The position numbers and the translations under genes were made by a program. From positions 5,725,699 to 5,789,698 of the forward strand of contig NC_090615.1 in assembly GCF_004359215.1 (NCBI RefSeq): a DNA stretch of 64,000 nt, in the 5' to 3' direction. The notes below the pieces were generated by a model. It worked only from the letters and a program-made list of their open reading frames with translations, ran no database searches and had not been told where the DNA came from. Source of the stretch: Bremia lactucae (lineage: Eukaryota; Oomycota; Peronosporomycetes; Peronosporales; Peronosporaceae). Shown here in pieces: positions 1 to 11,400 of this stretch (its first letter is position 1; each line of letters begins with the position of its first letter).

Positions 1-198
1 ACATGAAGTACGCACTCTTCCAACGGTCTTCCAACCGCTCGATATAGTGAGCCTGGACCGTCTGCTCCAACGAGTAACGCTTGCCGCGCTCGTTGTCAAG
101 TCCCCCCTCCAAATTATGGAGGAAGTGATTGATTTTGTCGATCTTCGACATTAGATTCGACACACGATTCGGATCTAGTTTTCCCTCCTCCACCACAA

Positions 199-420
199 CC
201 ATTGGTGGATCCCCACGGTGGTCAACGTTTCATTGTGGAACGTATCCAGAACCACCGTTATGTGAAGGGGCAGCGAACAAGTTATCCTGTTCGCTGGCGT
301 GGTTATTCACCTTCACATGACAGCTGGGTCCCAGCTGGTTGCTGAGCGTTGAGGGCCTCGTCCGTCAGTATGACGAGACCCATCCGATGGTTCAGAAGGC
401 CCATCGAAAAACACGCACCT
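199..420 (+). pseudogene. Gypsy integrase C-terminal chromodomain remnant
   Basis: Translation of the plus strand gives a chromodomain core with the sequence VKGQRTSYPVRWRGY followed by SPSHDSW. It matches the chromodomain of element D at 40660-40915, where the same motif continues through an acidic stretch and RQYDETHP. Here a small deletion after SW shifts the frame. In such elements the chromodomain tethers integrase to chromatin marks and steers insertion (family knowledge). The opposite strand of the same bases belongs to the antisense frame described next. Confidence 0.8.
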
Positions 421-438
421 CACGTGCTTGTAAATCGA

Positions 439-1435
439 TCACAAAACGTCAATCGCATCCTGCATCTCAATAGAGATGCGAGCCCTTCCCCAGTGCGAAT
501 TAAGGAAATAAACATCCCCTTTTACCCTCTTCGAGTTGTTAACACAACACGGACAGGGATCACCCCACGTGAGGCATGGAAGCCCATCCTCACGTGATAA
601 CCGATGCAATTTATACTTTGCACCGGTTGGAGTTCGTTTCTCAAACTTTACGCGATTCGCATTAAGTTTTTGAGGCCAGGCTTCGCGTCCAATGTCTTTG
701 ACATTGCGAATGAACGCGCTCCAGCCTTGCATAAGCGAGACTTTTTATCGCTTATTGTTGCCACTAAGCCATCGATGCTTAAGAAAAACATCGAGTTAAA
801 AATCTTCCTCAGCGCGAAAGTTCTACGCGCTGGGTCAAGGCCATGAAGCTTTGTCGCAATAAGTAAGGGATATTTATTGTGACGAGTAGTTTCTCCAGAC
901 AAGCTACTAAGTAGCTGTTCGGGCAAAAGCCACGGCTTCTTCTCAGGGGCAAGACGAGACATTTTAGTGTCTATGATCCCCTGAGTGGTACCCACTGAAG
1001 CAGGGCTACCACAAGAACTTTTACTTCGATGGCTTACGCCATCGTTATCACCACGCACAGAAATATGTGCGGATGACGGCACGGGAGACGGTACTGGCGA
1101 TGAAGAATCATCCTCATCGTCGAACCAAGTAGACTATTAACTCGTATATCAGAATAAGCCCTCTCATTCGAAGGCTCATAGTCAGCCGCCTGACGTCTAT
1201 CAGGCGACTGCTCTATTCTTCCCGAGTCGGCCATTTCGGCTGACTCGCATTCGTAGTCGACCTCCAAAGAGGGGTCGTATACACGTGGTGAATCACCACG
1301 TGCACCCGCAACATCTAGAATTGCGCGAGTAAAAGATACTATGGCAGACGTTCCGTCTGCCGCAAAAGATAACAGTGCGTCTTCCGCGGCTGCACGAATC
1401 GCAGCCGAAGGCGCCGCACTATCAGCACCCCTCAT
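439..1435 (-). pseudogene. Antisense reading frame of the Gypsy element, copy 1 (broken)
   Basis: The frame starts at 1435, 133 nt inside the 3' LTR, and runs opposite to pol. The first 133 codons are Ala/Ser-rich, then acidic, with the motif DPSLEVDYECES. After a frameshift near 1050 comes the conserved part with KKPWLLPE and KYPLLIATKLHG. A second shift and a stop separate this from the block MQGWSAFIRNVKDIG to SRED (732-439). I recognise no known domain. The same protein is found in elements A, C and D and at 3713-4114. It is not the element's Gag, because elements A and D also carry a separate sense-strand Gag. Confidence 0.65.
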
Positions 1436-1567
1436 GAATTGTTCTTCTTGCGATGGAATTTGAAATGATGGTTCTGACCAATCAACATTGTTTTTAAATT
1501 AAGTGGTCACATAGTGACCACTCCATCCAATGACAGTCAGAGTGATTGTCGTTTAAGGGAGTGGTGA

Positions 1568-2144
1568 TGTAAAGGGGTCTATCGTTACATGAAATTAACA
1601 CTTAAATGTTGTTAGTTAATATATTATCTTAAAGGTAGATAATATTGGGAGAGCATTCCTTTATATAGTTATGCTCTAAAATCTTATCCATAAATAATAT
1701 AGGCCATTATATCTATTTATCCCGCAGACTAATCAGCTGTAAACGTAAACAAAGAGAGAGACAGATAAGATTTGAATTGCATGTTTAGTATTAGTTTATA
1801 ATTGATTCGGCATCAACAGATGGAAAGAAGAGATACTTAATTATATTAATCCATTTTCATTTTACCCTCTTTAAGCTAGTTACCTTAAAGAGAAGTACGT
1901 ACTAGACGATTATATATAAACAAGATTGAAGCTAGTTTCTACTTGGTAAGTGCGCACGAGGAGTCGGATCACCGCTCCCGTGACGACACGTAAACCAGAG
2001 TACTTAGTGCGTTGTGTGAGGTCGCTAAGGTGCTTACCTAAACTACCTCGCTGTACGCGAGAGTAGACGGTCAAATCGCTTCTTCACTGTGCTAGGGTGT
2101 GTGCTTATGTAGAGCGTGGCCGCATTTAGACGTGCCCGCCTACA
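1568..2144 (+). repeat. 3' LTR with mosaic structure (family A start, family B end)
   Basis: The LTR starts TGTAA and ends CCTACA. Its first part, with ATCGTTACATGAAATTAAC, matches the start of the family A LTRs (32388, 41971). Its last 200 or so bases, from about CTACTTGGTAAG (1939) to GTGCCCGCCTACA, match the end of the family B LTRs (13434-13961 and 18928-19457). An identical-length copy lies at 4247-4823. Confidence 0.8.
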
Positions 2145-3596
2145 TCCAGGACGAATGCCGGGGTGGATAGATTGTCGTGGTGCAACTTTGTGGCAATTCA
2201 GGCAGGAAATACCTGCGTGATGTTAATGAATCCTTAAATGGTCGTTCTTGTTTGGCAAGCAGATTTCCTCATTCAATCAAAAGGTCGATGCGCTGCCGCT
2301 TTTTTCCACTAATATATAAAATATATCGCCAGATATGTAAACCTCTCTAAATTGGTGCTCTGCTATCAAATATCAGATACCAAAGGAAATCGGTCATTGC
2401 CCAGAAAAAGTTATTATCGGAGGGAATTGTTTTCTGAAGGATCATTTATCGGAGGTTAAACTGATCCATTGTACAAAGAATGTAGATTCCTCGGCTAATA
2501 GCTCTCGTTAACATGTCGTATTTAGTTCACGCTCAGCTGATGTCAAGTCTGCACGGTCTTGTACTCAGCTGATGTCACGTCTACACCGCCTAATCTATAG
2601 ATGTGTCAATATCATCGCCATTTGCTTACAATTGTTTGCTTAAACCATGCGATCTTCAAGTGCAGTTCGCTCGCTACCTATCGCCGAATTCACCTACATT
2701 TTAGCTTTGCTGAATGCCATTTATAATTAAAAAAAATGATCTTGCAAAACATATGGCAATTTTCGCTGGCTATTATTTTAGCAATTGCACTTGCTCATTT
2801 GACATGCATGGACCAAATCATGTTCACGGTCCACAATGTATTTTACGGCTGCAACAGCTTCTGAGCTTAACAAAGTATTAAATTGAATTTACATGCTTGC
2901 ATTAACCTGACACGCAAATCTTTACTTCGCCTGCATCCATCTGGGAGGTAAGACCGTTAACACAATCAGCAAAGCACTGCTTCCATGCGTAAATGCCTTT
3001 ATGCGAGCAATTCCGCTGTAAACAAATTGGTAGCTTGTGCTTAACTTGTCATCGGCACGCACTGAGTCCGTTGTACAATCCCTCCAATTTAAGAATTCTG
3101 ACGTTGTCGAAGAAATTGCTTATCCATTTCTGTATTGATTGCAAAGCATGACTCGCCATCACTTCAGTTCATATACAGCAGCCGTCGTACCTTAATGATG
3201 ACGCTAGAAAGCAGATCAGATACTCATCTCTTGTGTGCAGACTTGTAGGCGATATAAGACCTGTTTGTGACAAACGCATAATAATAATTGGTTTCATTAA
3301 ACGGCTAAATACATTGAAATCCATTTAAGCCTTCGTTCTTGAGCTTCGTGCCGACAATGACGCAGTACCCTCTATTGATTGATTTTATATTCGAGCTGGC
3401 CGTGCACATTACAAACTTGGCTACCCTATAAAACGCTGCTTCTATCGTTTTCGACATAAAATCGACGAATAAGTCATCACGCGATTAAAACTATCGAATG
3501 TCGACAAGCACATTGTCGCCTTGGAACCGCATCCGCGTTTGTGCTGCTTCTACGTCATTCTTTACATTGACTACGACAACAGCAGACTCTCTACTC
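2145..3596. other. Flanking sequence without a recognised gene (first copy)
   Basis: This AT-rich stretch follows the LTR and ends at the gap. It contains a broken version of the short signal-peptide-like frame that is open in the second copy at 5408-5620, and a broken version of the minus-strand frame seen at 6068-6298. I see no gene that can be supported. Confidence 0.5.
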
Positions 3597-3653
3597 NNNN
3601 NNNNNNNNNNNNNNNNNNNNNNNNNNNNNNNNNNNNNNNNNNNNNNNNNNNNN
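3597..3653. other. Assembly gap (57 N)
   Basis: There are 57 unknown bases. The sequence just after the gap restarts at a position equivalent to 974, so the gap joins two copies of one region. Confidence 0.95.
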
Positions 3654-3712
3654 GATCCCCTGAGTGGTACCCACTGAAGCAGGGCTACCACAAGAACTTT
3701 TACTTCGATGGC

Positions 3713-4114
3713 TTACGCCATCGTTATCACCACGCACAGAAATATGTGCGGATGACGGCACGGGAGACGGTACTGGCGATGAAGAATCATCCTCATCGTC
3801 GAACCAAGTAGACTATTAACTCGTATATCAGAATAAGCCCTCTCATTCGAAGGCTCATAGTCAGCCGCCTGACGTCTATCAGGCGACTGCTCTATTCTTC
3901 CCGAGTCGGCCATTTCGGCTGACTCGCATTCGTAGTCGACCTCCAAAGAGGGGTCGTATACACGTGGTGAATCACCACGTGCACCCGCAACATCTAGAAT
4001 TGCGCGAGTAAAAGATACTATGGCAGACGTTCCGTCTGCCGCAAAAGATAACAGTGCGTCTTCCGCGGCTGCACGAATCGCAGCCGAAGGCGCCGCACTA
4101 TCAGCACCCCTCAT
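3713..4114 (-). pseudogene. Antisense Gypsy reading frame, N-terminal part, copy 2
   Basis: The translation is identical to that of 1034-1435 and the start codon again lies 133 nt from the LTR (4247). Only the first part of the frame is present because the copy begins at the gap. No known domain is recognised. Confidence 0.6.
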
Positions 4115-4246
4115 GAATTGTTCTTCTTGCGATGGAATTTGAAATGATGGTTCTGACCAATCAACATTGTTTTTAAATTAAGTGGTCACATAGTGACCAC
4201 TCCATCCAATGACAGTCAGAGTGATTGTCGTTTAAGGGAGTGGTGA

Positions 4247-4823
4247 TGTAAAGGGGTCTATCGTTACATGAAATTAACACTTAAATGTTGTTAGTTAATA
4301 TATTATCTTAAAGGTAGATAATATTGGGAGAGCATTCCTTTATATAGTTATGCTCTAAAATCTTATCCATAAATAATATAGGCCATTATATCTATTTATC
4401 CCGCAGACTAATCAGCTGTAAACGTAAACAAAGAGAGAGACAGATAAGATTTGAATTGCATGTTTAGTATTAGTTTATAATTGATTCGGCATCAACAGAT
4501 GGAAAGAAGAGATACTTAATTATATTAATCCATTTTCATTTTACCCTCTTTAAGCTAGTTACCTTAAAGAGAAGTACGTACTAGACGATTATATATAAAC
4601 AAGATTGAAGCTAGTTTCTACTTGGTAAGTGCGCACGAGGAGTCGGATCACCGCTCCCGTGACGACACGTAAACCAGAGTACTTAGTGCGTTGTGTGAGG
4701 TCGCTAAGGTGCTTACCTAAACTACCTCGCTGTACGCGAGAGTAGACGGTCAAATCGCTTCTTCACTGTGCTAGGGTGTGTGCTTATGTAGAGCGTGGCC
4801 GCATTTAGACGTGCCCGCCTACA
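4247..4823 (+). repeat. Mosaic LTR, second copy
   Basis: It matches 1568-2144 base for base as far as checked by eye, with TGTAAAGG at the start and CCTACA at the end. The same host sequence (TCCAGGACGAATGC) follows both copies, so both carry one insertion event. Confidence 0.8.
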
Positions 4824-5407
4824 TCCAGGACGAATGCCGGGGTGGATAGATTGTCGTGGTGCAACTTTGTGGCAATTCAGGCAGGAAATACCTGCGTGAT
4901 GTTAATGAATCCTTAAATGGTCGTTCTTGTTTGGCAAGCAGATTTCCTCATTCAATCAAAAGGTCGATGCGCTGCCGCTTTTTTCCACTAATATATAAAA
5001 TATATCGCCAGATATGTAAACCTCTCTAAATTGGTGCTCTGCTATCAAATATCAGATACCAAAGGAAATCGGTCATTGCCCCGAAAAAGTTATTATCGGA
5101 GGGAATTGTTTTCTGAAGGATCATTTATCGGAGGTTAAACTGATCCATTGTACAAAGAATGTAGATTCCTCGGCTAATAGCTCTCGTTAACATGTCGTAT
5201 TTAGTTCACGCTCAGCTGATGTCAAGTCTGCACGGTCTTGTACTCAGCTGATGTCACGTCTACACCGCCTAATCTATAGATGTGTCAATATCATCGCCAT
5301 TTGCTTACAATTGTTTGCTTAAAGCATGCGATCTTCAAGTGCAGTTCGCTACCTCTCGCCTAATTCACCTACATTTTAGCTTTGCTGAATTCATTTATAA
5401 TTAAAAA

Positions 5408-5620
5408 ATGTTCTTGCAAACCATATGGCAATTTTCGCTGGCTATTATTTTAGCAATTGCACTTGCTCATTTGACATGCATGGACCGAATCATGTTCACG
5501 GTCCACAATGTATTTACGCTTCGGCAGCTTCTGAGCTTAATTAGTATTAAATTGAATTTACATGCTTGCGTTAACCTGACACGCAAATCTTTACTTCGCC
5601 TGCATCCATCTGGGAGGTAA
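5408..5620 (+). CDS. Short protein with signal-peptide-like N-terminus, unrecognised
   Basis: The frame encodes 70 residues. The N-terminus (about residues 1-24) has a hydrophobic core, LAIILAIALAHLT, that looks like a secretory signal peptide. The rest is short and rich in Leu, Arg and His, with no RxLR motif and few cysteines. In the first copy of this region the frame is broken by an indel near 2845. It could be a small secreted protein, a decayed effector or chance. No codon-usage or expression evidence is available here. Confidence 0.25.
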   Translation: MFLQTIWQFSLAIILAIALAHLTCMDRIMFTVHNVFTLRQLLSLISIKLNLHACVNLTRKSLLRLHPSGR

Positions 5621-6067
5621 GACCGTTTACACAATCAGCAAGGGACTGCTTCCATGCGTAATTGCCTTTATGCGAGCAATTCCGCTGTAAACAAATTGGT
5701 AGCTTGTGCTTAACTTGTCATCGGCACGCACTGAGTCCGTTGTACAATCCCTTCGATTTTAGAATTCTGACGTTGTCGAAGAAATTGCTTATCCATTTCT
5801 GTATTGATTGCAAAGCATGACTCGCCATCACTTCAGTTCATATACAGCAGCCGTCGTACCTTAATGATGACGCTAGAATCGCGATCCTTGACTTGGCTTC
5901 CCACCTTAATGATGACGCTAGAAAGCAGATCAGATACTCATCTCTTGTGTGCAGACTTGTAGGCGAGATAAGACTTGTTTGTGACAAATGCATAGAATAA
6001 CTATTTCCATTAAACGGCTAAATACATTGAAAGCCATTTAATATAGACAAGCTTTCACTGCTTCCTA

Positions 6068-6298
6068 TCATTTTATTGACCAAGGTCGTCCTATGTGTTG
6101 CTTTAGGTAAGCTCTTGAACTCGAAATGAGCAGTGAGACCACAGTGCTCTCGAATTCACAGTTTGTCACTAAGCCTTCGTTCTTGAGCTTCGTGCCGACA
6201 ATGACGCAGTACCCTCTATTGATCTTATATTCGAGCATTGGCGTGCACATTACATACTTGGCTACCCTATAAAACGCTGCTTCTATCGTTTTCGACAT
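6068..6298 (-). pseudogene. Unrecognised minus-strand coding remnant
   Basis: A 76-codon frame beginning MSKTIEAAFYRVAKY is followed upstream on the same strand (to about 6460) by further protein-like sequence, VVVVNVKNDVEAAQ and FQGDNVLVD, interrupted by stops. The first copy of the region (3300-3590) keeps parts of both. It looks like a decayed gene rather than a working one. I do not recognise the family. Confidence 0.25.
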
Positions 6299-6588
6299 AA
6301 AATCGACGAATAAGTCATCACGCGATTACAACTATCTAACGTCGACAAGCACATTGTCACCTTGGAACCGCATCCGCGTTTGTGCTGCCTCTACGTCATT
6401 CTTTACGTTGACTACGACAACAGCAGACTCTCTACTCGTGTTGTGTCGTTTGAACCGTCTCAATACGAATTAAATTATAATAACTTATCAAGAAACTGTT
6501 TTTTTACTTAAAACACGTATAAAATGTAATTTATAAATTCAGAATTCGGAAAGATCCACTGACTGCATCATACGTGTGTGTTCTTAAT

Positions 6589-8009
6589 TTACTCGCCTAC
6601 TTCCTCCTTTTCCGTATTAGAATCGGTAGATTGACTCGATTTCGTCGATATTGGTGGAGCTCGTGACGTCAGATAGTAAGCGGTACCTGGAGATGTCGTG
6701 GCGGTGGCTGAATTCACGTGAAGAATTGCTTTGTTTGTTGCATCGGTCGGTACAATCGCAGCTTGTTCAAGACCTAAAGAAGCGATAGGAATCGTATGAG
6801 CTTGCACCGCATCTTCCGCTATGCGATCTACCGATAATGAATGAATTAGCAACACAAGTAGCAAATTTGTGCCAATTTCTCGTACCTTGTTGCCACTTGG
6901 TTTGCAAATGCGCGACCATTTCCGCAACATCTTGCAAACGTTTATGAATTACACGTGACGACGTGTTACGTAACTCTTCTAATAATGGCTGCATTTCGGA
7001 TGTAGCCATGTTCATCTTATGGTCATTCGCTAGCACCTCTTTAAACATTAACCCGGTAACAGCATCTGCAACAACCACTTTTAAGTCTTTGACGTCCAAA
7101 TAATCCATTTTCGTGAATTCCAAACCTGTGGAGATAGAAGCGCTTTTGCTCTTCCCTTTTGGAAAGTCTACCGCCACGACAAGCTCAGTATCTTTCAAGA
7201 ACCAATTGTAGCTCGAAACCTACCTGCAGAGTCATCAATATGATCCAATTCTGTTAAAGCACGAGCTGGCGGGTCGTACACTGTCTCAATTTCATACACT
7301 CCCGTTAGCTCCCTATTCAAATCCAAAAATATAGACGCAACTCAAAACCTGAGTCGTCCATTGGTTGCAACTCCTGCTTCTTTCCCGCTTCTGGTCCCAG
7401 TAACAACTCATCAGGCACGGAGCTATTGTTCGTATAGCAATTGTAAATTTCGTCACTGATTCGGTGGTTGTGCTGCGAAATTTGGTTGCGTACGCGAACA
7501 AGCCAACGCACTCGATTGGGTTCTCCGTCCACGACTTCGAAGACAACGTCAGCTGTGATGCGGGCTGAGCAGCCCGTGTACCGATTGTGAAGATGGGTAC
7601 GTACCCCATTTCCACGAGATGGCTGTATGCAACCATGGGTACACCAATAGGCCATTGTTGCGTATTTAAACCCCTCGGGCACGGGATATTTCTTAAACTT
7701 TTGCTTATTATTCCAATACGTTGTGGTCGAGGAGCTCCGACGTCGGTACATGGTCTTAGTACGCGTCATGTAATTATTCCACGTCTGAATAAAATCATCC
7801 CATGTGTCGAACGTTAGTGGCTCAAACGCGGGCATGTGGATTGTCACCGAGCCACGAGACTTTGCCAAGTCCTCGCGCAATTGAAAGTTTTTGGTGCGAC
7901 GCTTCTTGACCAGGGGCTCTCCCGTCTCAGACTGGAAAGAATGCGGACTTTGAGGCAAAGGTGAGGGCTCATGAGCGGGTGATGATAAAGATACAACGGG
8001 GTGGGCCAT
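6589..8009 (-). CDS. FAR1/MULE-type zinc-cluster domain protein, spliced
   Basis: The first exon starts at 8009 with a Pro/Ser-rich region and a basic KKRRTK cluster. A domain follows with YWCTHGC, RYTGCSARI and ISQHNHRI. The Cys and His spacing resembles the WRKY-GCM1/FAR1-like DNA-binding domain of oomycete MULE-transposase-derived proteins. A middle exon (to 6886) ends HLQTKWQQ. A well-formed intron (6828-6885) joins it to the last exon (6827-6589), which ends in a Ser/Thr-rich acidic tail. Between 7340 and 7200 the frame can be kept only with two introns of about 29 and 32 nt, or it carries indels. There is no transposase catalytic core, so it may be domesticated or decaying. DNA binding is inferred. 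Confidence 0.5.
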
Positions 8010-8456
8010 GGCCAGCTTCAGTTGCGGGTGGACAGGAAGAGCGGTGACTTGCCCGCAACTTTATAATCACCTTTAACAGGGTTTTTTAGCTCTTAAAACC
8101 AAAGAACTATGCATTTCGACAGGTGGTGGTCCCTTTGGCCATCGGTCTTTTTTTTGTCGTCCCCTTTCTACTGGCAGTCAATTTGTGCTACCACTAATGT
8201 CCCGGCGCTTGCGCAACGCGACTTACAAAGAAACCATCTGTTTTTGCTCTCGCTGATTTCGTACTTATCACGAAAAGGTTACGCAAGTGTACCGTGCACA
8301 CGACGCTTGTGAGATATTGAGTCAGTCTCGCCTGTGCAGACAGAGCAATAGCGCGAGTGACGTACCAAGGAGCAGGCAGGCAAGACAGTACAGAGCCACT
8401 TGGTCCGTACATGTCCGAGCGTTGGTTGTATAATCATCATCTGTACTTCATTCTGA
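8010..8456. promoter_or_regulatory. Shared upstream region of two divergent genes
   Basis: The 447 bases between the start codons at 8009 (minus) and 8457 (plus) must hold both promoters. Pyrimidine-rich runs lie near 8150. I found no convincing TATA box or initiator consensus by eye. Confidence 0.35.
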
Positions 8457-11400
8457 ATGGAGAACGAGCACGTTAAGGGCATGGAACTCGGAAGCAAGGA
8501 CGGTGAGGTCGTACGCCGTTGGATTGGCATGGTACTAGGCGACAAGTGTCTCGAAGATCTCCCTACTGCATTGCAATCGGGTGAAGTCTTGTGTGACTTG
8601 ATCAATATATTGTATAAAGCACTGGGGATGAAAAGCCAGATTTGTCCCGTGCGTGGTCGCCATACGGACAAAGACGCCGAAAAGAATGTCCACGTGTATC
8701 TCCGGTGCGTCGAAAGAGACATTGCATTATAAAAACAATCTTTTTTGCCATGTATGGGTACTTCTGACGCGATTATGTCGTTTTAGAGCATGTGAAGTGC
8801 TTGGAGTCGCGCGTGTGGATTTATTTCAGCCGCAAGACTTGCTGGATTGCAAACGTATGGACAAAGGTGATGCGAATGATCAATTATAATCGTGTTGGTC
8901 ACTAACGTGCAAAAGTGTGGCAGTATACCGCAATATCCTTGCGTTACAGTCCGTGGCCGTGTTGCTCTCGAATCGCCGCTCGATTGATGAACGCAGTGTA
9001 ATGGTTACTGTTCCGGTAGGTTGACTGTTTTTTTTATTTCTATGCCCTATGGTAGTATTGCAATATCACATGTAACAATCATGGGGTCTGTAGGTGACGT
9101 GGTCTCCCCAGTCTAATCTTGCAAACCCTGACGATCGAGATGCGAAAGAACTGGAGCCGTTCACCCCAGAAAGCATTCAAATGCGGCAGCAATCACGATG
9201 GCTGCGGCTTTTATTTGAATACGAGTATCAGCAGCAACGACACGAGAAGCGAGACATAAGTGGCGAATCCGCGACAATAACAGGTCTTGGTCCGGTTGCG
9301 CACGGAATTTGGCGCACCGAAGAACGCATTCGTGCAATCTTACTGCGTAATGATCGCGAATATGGCGCCGTGCCCGAAGAATTGCATGGAAAGCTCTGGA
9401 TGCTTGCATCCGGGGCTCAAATTGAAATGAGGAAAAACAAGGGCCAATTCACACGATTACTGGCGACCGAAGTCGAGAATACCGAAGCAAGTCGGCAAAT
9501 TGATGTCGATTTGCATCGAACTGTCGCGGAAGAGGATAAACAGCATTGGACCGACGAAAAAACACAAATGTTACGACGCATTCTAGTCGCCTACTCGTTG
9601 TATAATCCAAGTCTTGGGTATTGTCAAGGTTTGAATTATATTGTCGCGCGAAGTTTACACTATTTGAACGAAGAAGAAGCATTTTACTTGCTTGTTGCAA
9701 TGCTTCAGCTCGTTCCGGAAGACTATTACACTACCATGGTTGGTAGTTTGTATATATATACTTTGATGCTTAAATGTCTTTGCTCATACATTGTGAATTC
9801 TTATTGTTATTGTATGATAGTTGGGATTAGCCGTTGATCAACATGTTTTTGCCGATCTTGTGCGGATTCAATACCCGGAAATTATCCAGCATTTAATCGA
9901 GCTAGGGGGTTCAGGCATGGAATTGTCGCTTGCTTGTACGGAGTGGTTCTTAACGCTCTTTGCGAGTCCATGTCAACGTATTGTCACATTTCCAATCTGG
10001 GATGCGATTTTTTTTCAAGGAGATGAGGTACGTCGCAATAAAAAAAAGGATACGCGCTCTATCCGATGCAAAAGATTGACTCGAACCTTTGTGTGTTTTT
10101 ATTTTTTATTGTAGGTGCTTTTTAAAGTTGCGTTGGCTTTCCTTCAGCAAGCAAAGAAAGATTTATTGGAAAGCCGAAATTATGGAGATATGTTGAATCA
10201 TTTGAATGAGGTACGGTTACTTATTGTCCTTCTTTGAAAATAGCAATACTTTGTATTGTATTGATGGATAAATGGTCTAGCTTGGTCGAGGAAATATTGA
10301 TGCATTATCATTAATGAAAGTGTCGAGGGATCAAACGTGCGTTCTACGTAGTCGTCTTGAAGACTTTCGAGCGCATCACCGCTTGCAATTGGCTTCGGGA
10401 ATTGTTGCATCAAGTGTTGATGCGGAAGATCCTAGGAATTCGCATCATGGACGACGAAGTTCCGAAGCAAGAGCCGACTCAAAATTACGATTGTTTGGTC
10501 GAAAGAAACAAGGGGTTTCTCGACACATGGACCGTATTCCTCCTCGTTTTGCACGGTTGGTTGATCGAGTCATGTTGCACCAAGTTGTTTTGTCGAGGCT
10601 TTTTCATCCCGTTTTGATATGTGAATGTGCAGAACCTTTGACCGCGTTCCAAGTGTCGAATACATTGAGTCGATTCGTCGCGATCATTTAAATCTTGCGC
10701 AATATTATCAAGGATTTTCACCTCAAGTGCGTGTTAATTGTTTTGCTTTCAAAAACTTTTTAAAGAACCCTTTTGATTGAATGAGCTGGTATGGTTTTGT
10801 AGATTCAAGAAGAGTATTGGGGATCCGCCGAAAGGAGTTCCCAATGGAGTACGCGACGAGTTTCTACCGTTTGTATCGATAAATTGAATGATAAAACCAC
10901 ACACGAGCAGCCCAATGTATTGAGTTGTTTAAACAACGAGATGCATTGTAGTGGTCGTCGTACGGCTCCAGATGGAAGCAACGATTGTGAATTGGACGCG
11001 ACACGGGATTGTCGAAGCAAAAGCTCCGGTGTCGTGCATGAACAAGCATCTTCGTGTAAACTTGGGACTCGTAACGCTACGAATGTCAGATTTACTCGAA
11101 TGCGTGACGAAGAAGCCGGTCGTTCGCCTTTAGCGTGGATCCAGCGATTTGAAGAATGGCATAAAGAGTTAAAGATACAAAAAGAAAAGAAAAAACACGC
11201 GAAACGACGACGGTGGCATCAACGTTCGGATTCGTTGTTTAATGAGTCGAATGGATGGAATACAACGATTTCAACCGAGTTGATGACGTCGCAGTTGAAA
11301 ATTCCGTCTCCAGAAGTCGAGATGGATTCTTTGGAACGAAAAAGTGAGGATTCCGAGAGTTTCAACAAGGAAGAAATCGCGCTTCTTGAAGAACCTTTGC

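Larger units (their letters stand above)
1..2144 (+). mobile_element. 3' end of a plus-strand Gypsy element (family A body), cut by window edge
   Basis: The element enters from outside the window. In order on the plus strand it shows a chromodomain remnant (about 199-420), an antisense reading frame on the minus strand (439-1435), a purine-rich tract just before 1568, and a 577-nt LTR ending TACA at 2144. The order integrase tail, chromodomain, 3' LTR is that of chromovirus-type Ty3/Gypsy elements. Both strands carry frameshifts and stops, so the copy is dead. The body matches elements A and D further on, but its LTR differs in its last part. Confidence 0.85.
3654..6437 (+). repeat. Second copy of 974-3596
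   Basis: The block repeats 974-3596 in the same order: antisense frame, mosaic LTR and flank. The retroelement part is nearly identical and its first 133 antisense codons are the same. The flank differs by substitutions and by two insertions here, of roughly 46 nt near 5880 and 136 nt near 6040. It is either a tandem duplication or the second haplotype placed in series. Confidence 0.85.
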
